Source of the DNA: Duodenibacillus intestinigallinarum
Lineage (GTDB): Bacteria; Pseudomonadota; Gammaproteobacteria; Burkholderiales; Burkholderiaceae_F
Direction of reading: 5' to 3'
Assembly: GCA_019117105.1 (NCBI GenBank)
Contig: DXAH01000010.1
Coordinates: 1-35,230, forward strand
DNA length: 35,230 nt
The notes beneath the pieces were generated by a model. The model had not been told where the DNA came from. It was given only the letters and a program-made list of their open reading frames with translations, and did no database searches. The position numbers and the translations under genes were made by a program. This document shows positions 16,348 through 24,893 of the stretch, piece after piece (the stretch's first letter is position 1; each line of letters starts with the position of its first letter).

Positions 16348-17031
16348 TATCGCTCCGTTCCTATGCTCATGTAGTTCAACCAATTCGTTGGAATGAGCAC
16401 AGACCATACTCTATGAGACTCTGAGAGGTAACGATAGTGAAAACCGAGAGCTTGTCCATCTATAAACGATGGATGCGTTTCACTCAGTCAGTCGCCACTT
16501 ACTCAATTTTTAAGTTAATCTAAAGTCATCCCAACGGCCTTAAACACTCGGCAAATTCCAAGCGTTTTAAACAGTTCAACCTGAGCTTTACATAAATAGC
16601 GAATATCTTGTCAGAGTATATGCATATACAACGGAACGGCTTGCAATTTGTGAGGTTCTGGCTTCCTGCTTTTTCTTTTTTGGCTTCCTTTTTTGCGCAG
16701 CTCCCACGGAATGGCCTTGAAAGCGTAGCCGAAAGGGCTTTCCGAGGGAATTGCGTGTCGACACGATCTACGGTACTGCCGTCGGCGGCAGCATCAGTCG
16801 GTGCTTAAAATGGTATGAGCTCGTCCTCCTTTTCTGCCTTGCCTTCGCCAGCTTCGCAGTTGTAGGCCGCTGCATAGACAGCATCAAGCGACTCCTAACG
16901 TCTCTTGGCTTGCCACTTTGCGTAGTATCCCCAGACACGCACTCGCGCTGTCTTAGTTAACCTTCGGCAGAGCTCTCGCAGACTTGCAACTATGCTCCGT
17001 GTCGCATCGTTTAGACCGTATCGCAGCAGAT
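16348..17031. other. Gene-free stretch between the autotransporter and the ATPase gene
   Basis: About 680 bases with no supported gene; with the autotransporter terminator, the whole gene-free stretch is 812 bases. Only short open frames exist, all without family resemblance. On the minus strand one frame stays protein-like across two stop codons (16700-16960), which could be a decayed gene, but I could not tie it to any family. Confidence 0.4.
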
Positions 17032-18350
17032 TCAGGCACCGAACATGTCTTGAACAGAGAATGCTCGGAGCTCAACGGAATAGTCCGACAGTTTCTGCTC
17101 CTGAAGAAAAACTTGGGCCTTGCCGCGCAGCTTTGTCTCATCCAATTTCTGCGGATTGGTTTTCACCTCACCGATCAAAAGGCGCTTGGCTTCTCGATCA
17201 ATCGCGATCAGATCAATTTCGTTTTGACCTTTCCGATCCCACCAGCTGCCGACTTGATCCCACTGACCACTTTCGAGCGTTGAGCGGACAAACCAGTGTT
17301 CCAGACTGCGTCCCAGAAATGTCGGCAATCCGGCTTTAGTGAGCCCGATCATGCGTTCCCATTGCCCGGCTTCGGCAAGCGCCTGCATTTGCGCCGTCGA
17401 GATGAAACGCAACCAGAATCGAAAGTACGGATCCGCAATGCGATAGCGTATCTGCCGCGAACGGTTTTCTCCGAGAAGCGGACTCACTCGCTGAACAATG
17501 CCGAAGAGCTCTTCAAGTCTCTTGATATATGCCGACACATCCTGCGCGATGTTGTCCTGAATCTCAGAGCGTTTCGCGGCACCTGAGGCAATTTTCTGCA
17601 GGATATCAAGGTAAATCGAAGAAGAGACTCGAAACTCGTTGGCAAGCATCACATTGCCTTCCGAGCGAAACCAACTGCCGTCGTTTGAGAAGATAAGCCG
17701 CAACATTGCTTCTCGCGTCATCGCCTCATTGTCGGCGAAGTATTCCACGTAGCGAGCAACGCCGCCCGTGACGGCATAAAGCATCAGGAAATCCGCTACG
17801 TCCGCGTTCGAAGACTCGTGCAGAAAAATCTCTCGCATCAAACTTGTTGAGAACGGCTGCAGGGTCATCAACACATCGCAACGGCCGTACAACGGTTCAC
17901 TTCTGCTACCGAAGATACGCTCCAGGCTTGACTGCAAGGAGCCGCTCATCACCAGCAGCAATCGGGCTTCGTTCTTGCCCAAATCCCACACTTTCTGCAA
18001 TTGCGACCAAAAGGCAGGAGCAAAGCCGTCAATCTCCTGGCACTCATCAATGACGAGCACCATGGGCCTCGTCTTCGAAAGCTCAAGAGCGCAGGCGGAT
18101 ATTTGATCACGAGCTGCTCGGAGAGCGTGTCAATGACCTGCGCAGAGAGCTGGGCCTCAGAGGTGATGCGAGGAACAAAGCAGTAGGCAAAAGGCACCTT
18201 GCTGTCTTCCAAGGCCTTCAGGACAAGCGTTGTTTTGCCGACACGCCTGCGGCCCGTTATCACAACCATACGGGCGCATTTTCGTTTTTCACACAGCTCG
18301 AGCTGTTGCTGAAGTGTCCGGATTTCATCCTGTCTGCCGAAGAATTTCAC
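17032..18350 (-). pseudogene. ATPase_2 / DUF234 protein, interrupted by a frameshift
   Basis: A STAND-like ATPase with a C-terminal nuclease-like domain. The first frame (from a GTG at 18350, or a TTG at 18356) gives FFGRQDEIRTL and Walker A GRRRVGKTT (residues 34-42 from the GTG) and remains family-like up to about VIDTLSEQL. The second frame, shifted by one base, resumes with ALELSKTRPM and Walker B VLVIDECQEIDGF, then runs through the helical part to DUF234 at the end. That end reads GLPTFLGRSLEHWF and then NEIDLIAID...LIGEVK, a PD-(D/E)XK-like pattern. The two frames join between about 18085 and 18115. Together they make a normal-length protein of about 440 residues, so this is a recent single-base change or a sequence error. 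Tandem palindromes precede it. Confidence 0.8.
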
Positions 18351-18386
18351 GGTCAATACCTTTCATTTTCGGAGATTCCACAAAAT

Positions 18387-18416
18387 CTTAACGTTGTTAA
18401 GCTTAACGAAGTTAAG
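18387..18416. promoter_or_regulatory. Two tandem palindromes (operator-like) before the ATPase gene
   Basis: CTTAACGTTGTTAAG (18387-18401) is followed with no gap by CTTAACGAAGTTAAG (18402-18416). Each is a perfect palindrome of the form CTTAAC-N3-GTTAAG. They lie 37 bases upstream of the ATPase gene start and overlap a -10-like TAAGAT on the minus strand, so they may be a double operator site. Confidence 0.6.
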
Positions 18417-18455
18417 GTTTCAAAGAAAAAGGCCTGATTGTGACATTCATAAAAA

Positions 18456-18488
18456 TGTCCCCAGAAAGTGTCTCGCTTTCTGGGGACA
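18456..18488 (+). repeat. Perfect stem-loop, copy 2 of a two-copy element
   Basis: TGTCCCCAGAAAG (18456-18468) pairs perfectly with CTTTCTGGGGACA (18476-18488) around the loop TGTCTCG. It shares the core GAAAGT-N-TCTC-N-CTTTC with the stem-loop at 13201-13231, while the outer stem differs and still pairs. It lies 34 bases past the hydG stop codon. On the minus strand the right side reads CATTTTTATG, so it could also help end hydG transcription. Confidence 0.75.
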
Positions 18489-18522
18489 GTTCATCCCGGC
18501 GTTTTACTAGGAAGTCGACAGG

Positions 18523-19953
18523 TTAGAAGCGGAAGTCACGTTCGCCTTCTTCGATGCGAATGATGCGTTTTTCGCAGGCAATGCGCATCTTCTCGTGACA
18601 GATCTTCGGAATTTCGTTGGCAATCACGCGTTCGCCAGCTTCCTTCGTGGCGGGGCTCGCGTAATCGCACAAATATTCCTTCATCGTCATCACGGCGTTG
18701 GCCTGGCAATAGCGGGCAATGGAGCCGTCCTTGGCAAATTCCATGAAGCGGTCGCCCGTGCGGCCGGCGCGATAACACGCCGTGCAGAAGCTCGGCAGAT
18801 AGTGGTTGTCCAGGAGCCAATGCACCACTTCATCGAGGCTGCGGCGGTCGCTCGTGTCGAACTGTGCCGTGTTTTCGATTTTGGTGATGTCCTTGATCGT
18901 GTAGCCGCCCACGGACGTGCGAGAGCCGCCCGAAATCTGCGACACGCCGAGCTTGAGCGCTTCGGTGCGGATACGCGCGCTTTCACGCGTCGACATGATC
19001 ATGCCGGTGTAAGGCACGGACAGACGGATCAGAGCCACGACCTTAAGGAAGACGTCGTCGGGCACGGCGTTGGAGAACGTTGCGGGGTCGATGTCGTCGG
19101 CCGGGCAGATGCGGGGCACGGAGATCGTGTGCGGACCGCAGCCGTAGGTGGCTTCCAGATGTTCGGCGTGCATCAGGAGCGCAATGAGATCGTAGCGATA
19201 GAGATTAAGTCCGAAGAGAACGCCGAGACCCACGTCGTCGATGCCGGCCTGCATGGCGCGGTCGTGCGCCTCCGTGTGATAGCAATAGTCGGACTTCGGT
19301 CCCTTCGGGTGCAGCTCTTCGTAGGTCGGCTTGTGATACGTTTCCTGGAAGAGTTGATAGGTACCGATCTGAGCGTCGTGCAGCTTCTTGTAGTTTTCTA
19401 CGGTCGTTGCCGCGATGTTGACGTTGACGCGGCGGATGGCGCCGTTCTTGTGCTTAATCGAATAGATCGTCTTGATGGCGTCAAGGATGTATTCGATCGG
19501 GTTGTACTTCGGGTGTTCGCCCGCTTCGAGAAGCAGACGCTTGTGACCGAGGTCCTGCAGTGCAATCACTTCACGCTCGATTTCCTCCATCGTGAGCTTC
19601 TTGCGCACGATGTGCTTGTTCTTGGCGTGATACGGGCAGTAGGTGCAGCCGTTGATGCAGTAGTTGGAAAGGTAGAGCGGCGCAAAAAGCACGATGCGCT
19701 TGCCGTAGATGTGTTCCTTCACCTTAATGGCGGCGTCGAAAATGCGCTTGGTGACTTCCGGATCGTCGTTGGCAAGCAGCACGGCCGCTTCGCGGTGAGT
19801 AAGCCCCTTGAAGGTCATCACCTTGTCGAGCAGCTGATCAATCAGGGCTGCGTTATTCTTGTTTTCTTCACCGTAGGCCAGAGAAGCAAGAACTTCCTCG
19901 TCGTTGATGAACTCTTCTGCGCGCGTCGAGCGCGGATCGTAAGGGATGCTCAC
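18523..19953 (-). CDS. hydG: HydG, radical SAM tyrosine lyase of [FeFe]-hydrogenase maturation
   Basis: Cleaves tyrosine to give CO and cyanide on an iron centre for the [FeFe]-hydrogenase H-cluster. The 476-residue protein has the radical SAM motif CX3CX2C (Cys 99, 103, 106 in CINGCTYC). It also has the second cluster motif CX2CX22C at the C-terminus (Cys 390, 393, 416), which separates HydG from ThiH. The GGSRTSVGG stretch and a family-typical length support the call. Neither HydE, HydF nor an [FeFe] hydrogenase is in the window. The start is an ATG. A terminator-like hairpin lies in its leader. Confidence 0.93.
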   Translation of the reverse strand: MSIPYDPRSTRAEEFINDEEVLASLAYGEENKNNAALIDQLLDKVMTFKGLTHREAAVLLANDDPEVTKRIFDAAIKVKEHIYGKRIVLFAPLYLSNYCINGCTYCPYHAKNKHIVRKKLTMEEIEREVIALQDLGHKRLLLEAGEHPKYNPIEYILDAIKTIYSIKHKNGAIRRVNVNIAATTVENYKKLHDAQIGTYQLFQETYHKPTYEELHPKGPKSDYCYHTEAHDRAMQAGIDDVGLGVLFGLNLYRYDLIALLMHAEHLEATYGCGPHTISVPRICPADDIDPATFSNAVPDDVFLKVVALIRLSVPYTGMIMSTRESARIRTEALKLGVSQISGGSRTSVGGYTIKDITKIENTAQFDTSDRRSLDEVVHWLLDNHYLPSFCTACYRAGRTGDRFMEFAKDGSIARYCQANAVMTMKEYLCDYASPATKEAGERVIANEIPKICHEKMRIACEKRIIRIEEGERDFRF

Positions 19954-20021
19954 GGCTGTGACTCCTGAAATGCGTGTGCAGGATTATTTTTGTCGTCGAC
20001 AGCAGACCTCCGGACTCCCGC

Positions 20022-20056
20022 AAAAATCAGGGCCGATCAGTTGCCCGACCGGCCCT
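20022..20056 (-). terminator. Terminator-like hairpin in the hydG leader
   Basis: On the minus strand AGGGCCG pairs with CGGCCCT across a 14-base loop and is followed by GATTTTTG. It lies about 70 bases before the hydG start, so it could be an attenuator or the end of an unseen upstream transcript. The T tract is short. Confidence 0.35.
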
Positions 20057-20178
20057 ACCTTCTCTATACAGGAGATCCGCCGACCAGGTCTTTCGCAAGC
20101 CGTCTCTTGCTCGAGTGAAAGACCGGCGTCGTGTCTGTGTTGATGCGCATTGTGAACGATTTGCTATATTTCGTAAAG

Positions 20179-20223
20179 TGCAAATATTGCAGACTTTATT
20201 TCCTTTTCTGCAACATTCTGCAG
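20179..20223 (+). promoter_or_regulatory. Two dyad sites upstream of the LysR gene
   Basis: TGCAAATATTGCA (20179-20191) is a perfect palindrome, and CTGCA-N6-TGCAG (20208-20223) is a second dyad with the same TGCA half-site. The first fits the T-N11-A pattern of LysR binding sites. A TATATT -10-like box lies just upstream (20165-20170). Self-regulation by the LysR protein is the simplest reading. Confidence 0.5.
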
Positions 20224-20260
20224 TACTCCTTTGATTTCAATCCGTTTTCTGTCTTTCGCC

Positions 20261-21184
20261 ATGGAACTCAAATCGAAATCCGTCCGACTCTTCTGCGCCG
20301 TTGTCGAAACCGGAAGTCTGCTTGCGGCCGCCGACAAGATCGCGCTGTCGGCTTCCGCCGCAAGCCGCGTGATTTCTCAGCTCGAAGAGCGACTGGGATT
20401 TGCGCTGTTCGATCGTTCGGGAAAAGCGCTCACTCTTACCGAAGACGGCGCAGATTTTTATCGGGTGGCCATGGAATCAATGCGCGCCTGGCAACGTCTC
20501 GAAGATTATTCAAGAGAGCGCGACCGCAAAAAAACACTACGTATCGCAGTACTTGCCCGCCATTGCTCGGATGTCATCATTCCGGCCGTTGTCACCATCA
20601 TGAAACGCCACGAAGAAACGCTGAGAGTGACAATGGACGTGCATGCCAGTCGCGATATTCACTACTCCAAATACTCCCACCCGTTTGATGTAGGGTTCGG
20701 AACACTCTTGAGCAGCCACGACGATTTGGAAAAAACAGCGCTTGCTCACCTGCCGTTTTGTCTGGTCGCCAGCCGTCAGCACCCGATCGCAAGGTATGAC
20801 ACCATCGGACAGGAAGATTGTCGTGAAGCAGAATTCGTGATTCTTTCGCGCGATACGCTCGAACAGGAACACGCTCGTCGCCTGATGCCCGCTCATGCGC
20901 GCATCGCTGCCGAAGTGTCTTCCACACAGGTAGCGCTTCGCTTCGTCAAGCGCAATGTCGGCGTTCACTTCACCGATCGACTTGCCGCCAAGAGTGTCTC
21001 CAACGACTGCAAGCTCATCGAGCTCAAGGAGCCGCTCACGATTCCCTTCTATGTCTTCTGGCCCAAAGCCGCCGGGCGCATTGATCCCGCCGTATTCGAA
21101 TGCACGCGCGAGATCGCTGCGAGCATTAAGGCAGCGGGCATTGGACTGACTCCTGAAGGGGAAGCCTTCCTGCGCGACCACTGA
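20261..21184 (+). CDS. LysR-type transcriptional regulator
   Basis: A 307-residue regulator. The N-terminal helix-turn-helix is clear: VRLFCAVVETGSLLAAADKIALSASAASRVISQLEERLG followed by ALFDRSGKALTLTEDG. The effector-binding domain covers about residues 90-300. I choose the ATG at 20261 (MELKSKS), which starts the conserved part; the frame continues upstream without conservation. It is divergent from hydG with 307 bases between them, so hydG is a possible target, but that rests on position only. It converges on the M16 protease gene. The effector is unknown. Confidence 0.9.
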   Translation: MELKSKSVRLFCAVVETGSLLAAADKIALSASAASRVISQLEERLGFALFDRSGKALTLTEDGADFYRVAMESMRAWQRLEDYSRERDRKKTLRIAVLARHCSDVIIPAVVTIMKRHEETLRVTMDVHASRDIHYSKYSHPFDVGFGTLLSSHDDLEKTALAHLPFCLVASRQHPIARYDTIGQEDCREAEFVILSRDTLEQEHARRLMPAHARIAAEVSSTQVALRFVKRNVGVHFTDRLAAKSVSNDCKLIELKEPLTIPFYVFWPKAAGRIDPAVFECTREIAASIKAAGIGLTPEGEAFLRDH

Positions 21185-21188
21185 CGAA

Positions 21189-21226
21189 AAAGGCAGCGCC
21201 GACTAATAAAATCGAGCACTGCCTTT
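21189..21226 (-). terminator. Probable terminator of the M16 protease gene
   Basis: AAAGGCAG pairs with CTGCCTTT over a 22-base loop. On the minus strand the stem runs into TTTTTCG, so it fits the end of the M16 gene (stop at 21252). The LysR gene also ends into it, so it may serve both directions. Confidence 0.55.
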
Positions 21227-21251
21227 CGGTTGCGTTTGGATTTTTTATGGG

Positions 21252-23966
21252 TTATTTCTTCAGACAGGCATTGGCGAGGTCACCCGAAAGAATCCAGGTC
21301 ACGTTTTCCGGCACCACCATGCGGCGCAGGGCGGCGTTGACGGAGTCAACCGTCACGGCGGCGATCCTTTCCTCAAACTGCTTGCTGAAAGCAAACGTCT
21401 TGCCGGCTTCCATGAACTGCAGCCAACTCTGGGCGAGGTAGTCGTCCTGAGCGCGATTGACGGCGCGGGAGTCGAGAATGCCCTTGACGGCTTCCTTAAC
21501 TTCCTGCTCGGTAAAGCCGTCCTTGACGGCGCGCGCAATCTCTTCCTTGGCGCAGGCTTCAGCCTTGGGCAAATTCTGCGGTGCGACGATTGCGGACATC
21601 ATCCAGCTCGAGCGGTTGCCGAACTGCGGCAGTTTCACGTGAGAGCCCACGCCGTAAGAAAGACCTTCCTTCTGACGCAGACGATCGACCAGGCGGTTCG
21701 AAAGACCCGTACCGCCGCCCAGAATCCAGTCGGCAACAACGAGAGCCGCCGCGTCATCGTCGTTGACGTTGCCCTCAAAATCAACGCGCGCGAAGATCAC
21801 GGCGTTTTCCTTGCTCGGGGCGTCAATCACAATGCGCTCGGCCGCCACGGGCTTGAATTCGCTGTAGTAGCGCTCAAATGCATACGCCTTGTCAACCTTC
21901 TTGCCGTTGGCGTAAGCCTTTTGCAAAGCAGCCTTGACGGCAGCCGGATCGAATTCGCCGACAATTGCAATCGCACCGTGCTCGGTGCTCACGGCGGTCT
22001 TATACCAATCGTAGAGCTCGTCGCGAGTGAGGCTCTTGAAGGCCGCAAGCATCTCTTCGTTGAGCGAAGCGTTGCGGGGATCGCCTGCCGGATAGGTGCG
22101 GAAGTGCTTCTTTAAAGCTTCGCGAGCCATGTAGACCGGATCGTCGCTCTTGGCCTCCATCATCGCCGTCATCTGCTTGACGAGCTGATTGACTTCCTTT
22201 TCAGGGAACGTGCTCTTTTCGATGAGCTTACCGAAGAGTTCGATCGTAGCGACCAGGTTGTCTGCCGTGGTCGTGTACCCCATCACGTCGCCCTGGACCT
22301 TGAGTTCGGTGCAGGCGTCGGCAATGGCCTTACGATCCATCCCCTCGGCACCGCGCGAGAGCATCGGCAGAACAAGCGTGTTCAGAGCAGCCTTCCCGCG
22401 GTTGCTTTCGAGATTGCCCCACTGCACGTTCGTCAAGACGGTCACGGTGCGGCCGCGCGTCTTTTTGGGCAGCAACGCAACTTCAAGTCCGCCGATGCGC
22501 AGGCGTTCGGTGCGCGCATCGATATTGGCCTGGCTCGCATCAAAGGCTTCGGCCTGATCGCCCTCTTCCTTGAAGGTCGCCTTGGCGATCACGTCCTTGA
22601 CGTCAGGAGTCGTCATGTAGGGCGCGCGCTTGGGATGATCGTCCGGAATGAAGAGGCCGACCACACGGTTGTCGCGCACGAAATAGGTTGCTGCGGCGGT
22701 GTTGACGTCCGCAGGCGTCACCTTGGCCGTAGCGTCGCGATCGGCAAAGAAGAGTCGCCAGTCACCCAGAGCAATGTAGTCCGAAAGGTCAATCGCAAAG
22801 CCCTCGGGATCCGAAAGCGCGCGATCGTAGTCGACGGCAGCCTCGGACAGACTCGTACCCACTTCCTCGTCGGTGGCAGGCTTCTTCGCAAACGAAAGTT
22901 CAATGGTTTCGATGAGCTTATTTTTCACCGATTCGATGTCGTCGCCCTTTTTCACCATGGCGCCGAACATCACGAAGCCCGGATCGCGCGTGGACATGGG
23001 CCAGCCGAAGACCTGCGTCGCCATGCCGGTTTCAACGAGCGCCTTATAAAGTCGTCCGCGCGGGGAATCAGCAAGAATGTCGGTTGCCGTTTCCACCGCA
23101 TTGGTGTCTTTGGCAAGAGCCGAAGGCACGCGGTAGCCCACCGCAACAAGCTGGGTTTCACCCGGGCGGCGGATTTCGAAGGTGCGCGGACCGTCGGCGA
23201 CGGGCTCAATCGTCCAGGCCTTCGGCAGTACGCGGTCCGGGCGCTTGATCTTGCCGAACGTCTCCTGGATCCATTCGAGAACCTTGGCTTCGTCGAACTT
23301 GCCGGAAACCGTCAGCACGGCGTTATCGGGCTGATACCACTTGCGATAGAACGCCTGCAGATTTTCAATGGGCACATTTTCAATATCGCTGCGCGCCCCG
23401 ATCGTGCTGCGGCCATAGGCGTGCCAATCGTAGAGCACAGACTGCATGCGCTTGAGCATCACGGAGATGGGCTTGTTTTCCCCCATTTCGTACTCGTTGC
23501 GCACGACGGTCATTTCGGTATCGAGGTCCTTCTTGGCGATGAAGGAATTGGTCATCGCGTCGGCACTCCAGCCGAGCGCCCACTTCATGTTGTCGTCGTT
23601 GGCGGTAAAGCTCACGAAGTAGTTCGTGCGGTCGAGCCACGTCGTGCCGTTCATGCGAAAACCGCGGCGCGTGAATTCCTTGGTGGGATCGGGATAGTTC
23701 TTGCTGCCCTTGAACATCAGGTGTTCAAGAAGATGGGCCATGCCGGTTTCGCCGTAGTTTTCCATACGGCTGCCGACGAGGTATGTCGTGTTGACCGTGG
23801 CCGTGGGCTTGCTCTGATCGGCAAAAAGAACGATCTGCAGACCGTTGTCGAGTTCGTAGCTCTTGATGCCTTCGACCGTGTGCACGGGCTTGAGGCCCGC
23901 AGCGCAGGCCGACATTGCAGTGACTGCTGCTGAAGTCATAAGTACGTATTTAAGTCCTTGATTCAT
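21252..23966 (-). CDS. M16 family zinc protease (pitrilysin type), predicted lipoprotein
   Basis: A 904-residue protease with two M16 domains. The N-terminal half has the inverted zinc motif HXXEH (His78, Glu81, His82 in HLLEH) and the downstream Glu in NEYEMGE, so it should be active. The C-terminal half lacks the motif and is the structural partner domain. The N-terminus is a lipoprotein-type signal with Cys21 in AMSAC, placing it in the envelope, probably the periplasmic face. I choose the ATG at 23966 because it starts the signal peptide; a GTG eight codons earlier is possible. It stands alone. The substrate is unknown. Confidence 0.9.
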   Translation of the reverse strand: MNQGLKYVLMTSAAVTAMSACAAGLKPVHTVEGIKSYELDNGLQIVLFADQSKPTATVNTTYLVGSRMENYGETGMAHLLEHLMFKGSKNYPDPTKEFTRRGFRMNGTTWLDRTNYFVSFTANDDNMKWALGWSADAMTNSFIAKKDLDTEMTVVRNEYEMGENKPISVMLKRMQSVLYDWHAYGRSTIGARSDIENVPIENLQAFYRKWYQPDNAVLTVSGKFDEAKVLEWIQETFGKIKRPDRVLPKAWTIEPVADGPRTFEIRRPGETQLVAVGYRVPSALAKDTNAVETATDILADSPRGRLYKALVETGMATQVFGWPMSTRDPGFVMFGAMVKKGDDIESVKNKLIETIELSFAKKPATDEEVGTSLSEAAVDYDRALSDPEGFAIDLSDYIALGDWRLFFADRDATAKVTPADVNTAAATYFVRDNRVVGLFIPDDHPKRAPYMTTPDVKDVIAKATFKEEGDQAEAFDASQANIDARTERLRIGGLEVALLPKKTRGRTVTVLTNVQWGNLESNRGKAALNTLVLPMLSRGAEGMDRKAIADACTELKVQGDVMGYTTTADNLVATIELFGKLIEKSTFPEKEVNQLVKQMTAMMEAKSDDPVYMAREALKKHFRTYPAGDPRNASLNEEMLAAFKSLTRDELYDWYKTAVSTEHGAIAIVGEFDPAAVKAALQKAYANGKKVDKAYAFERYYSEFKPVAAERIVIDAPSKENAVIFARVDFEGNVNDDDAAALVVADWILGGGTGLSNRLVDRLRQKEGLSYGVGSHVKLPQFGNRSSWMMSAIVAPQNLPKAEACAKEEIARAVKDGFTEQEVKEAVKGILDSRAVNRAQDDYLAQSWLQFMEAGKTFAFSKQFEERIAAVTVDSVNAALRRMVVPENVTWILSGDLANACLKK

Positions 23967-24245
23967 ATGTAAGAAATCCAATCTGTGCACTCATACGAGC
24001 GTGCGGTTCTCCAAAGATTCGGCTCATTCGGCAGTCCGAGAACAAGCACAATAGTCACAAATCTATAGCTCCGTACGCGTCAAATCCGTGTAAGAGGGCA
24101 ACAAAAGTTCGAAAATGTTACGCAAGCTGTCCTCAGATGTCCACGAATCCAGGGCGTCTTTCTCCGACCTTATAATGGCCGAACTGAAAAAACGGCCGGC
24201 TTATGCTCTGTCCGGCTTTTCCATCCGCTTATCGAAGAAACCGCC
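23967..24245. other. Divergent promoter region between the M16 protease and yciB
   Basis: About 280 bases. TATAAT at 24171-24176 is a perfect -10 box for yciB without a good -35 box. No gene is seen. Confidence 0.45.
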
Positions 24246-24851
24246 GTGAAATTATTTTTCGACCTTTTCCCCATCATTCTGTTTTTCGGAGCGTTCAAGT
24301 TCGGCGAATCCGATCCGCAGACGGCAGCCGACATTCTGACCGCAATCACCGGCGGCACCGGCCCGGAACACGCCCCCGTCATGCTGGCCACGCTCGTAGC
24401 CATCATTTCCACCTTCATTCAAATCGCGATCGTGTTCGCCCGCGGCAAAAAACCTGAACCGATGCTGTGGATTTCGCTTGCGGTGATCGTCGTCTTCGGT
24501 TCTCTTACGATCTGGTTGCAAAACGAGATGTTCATCAAGTGGAAACCGAGCATTCTCTACTGGATTTTCGGCGGCATTCTTCTATTTGCGCAGTGCACCG
24601 GCCGCAACTACATCCGCAAGCTTTTGTCGACCGCGGAAATCGTAATGAACGACGCCGCATGGAATACGCTGCAGAAAGCCTGGATTGCCTTTTTCGCCAT
24701 CGTCGGCATCATCAATCTTGCTGTGGCATACAGTTGTTCGACCGACACATGGGTGAACTTCAAGTTATTCGGTTTGATGGGGTTGACACTGATTTTTACA
24801 ATTGGCATGGGGTTTTGGATCGCCAAAAATTCACCATCTTTGGAAAAATAA
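24246..24851 (+). CDS. yciB: Inner-membrane septation/intracellular-separation protein YciB
   Basis: Polytopic inner-membrane protein linked to cell envelope synthesis and division. The 201-residue product begins MKLFFDLFPIILFFGAFK, the hallmark N-terminus of the family, and has about five hydrophobic segments. It starts with GTG. The ppiC-like gene follows by 42 bases in the same direction, as in other proteobacteria where yciB lies near a parvulin gene (often with bolA, absent here), so the two are probably co-transcribed. Confidence 0.93.
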   Translation: MKLFFDLFPIILFFGAFKFGESDPQTAADILTAITGGTGPEHAPVMLATLVAIISTFIQIAIVFARGKKPEPMLWISLAVIVVFGSLTIWLQNEMFIKWKPSILYWIFGGILLFAQCTGRNYIRKLLSTAEIVMNDAAWNTLQKAWIAFFAIVGIINLAVAYSCSTDTWVNFKLFGLMGLTLIFTIGMGFWIAKNSPSLEK

Positions 24852-24893
24852 TCGGACTTTATTTTCGTTTTACCAACGAAGGAACTTTCTTCT

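Noticed and set aside
16600..16960. Possible decayed gene on the minus strand, and a 66-residue frame on the plus strand
   Set aside because: The minus-strand reading has two stop codons and no family motif. The plus-strand frame has no ribosome site or resemblance. Nothing supports either as a gene.
18595..19968. Long open frame antisense to hydG, and similar long antisense frames opposite lon, tig, the M16 gene and hyaB
   Set aside because: These are by-products of GC-rich codon use in the real genes; they carry no motifs and no start signals.
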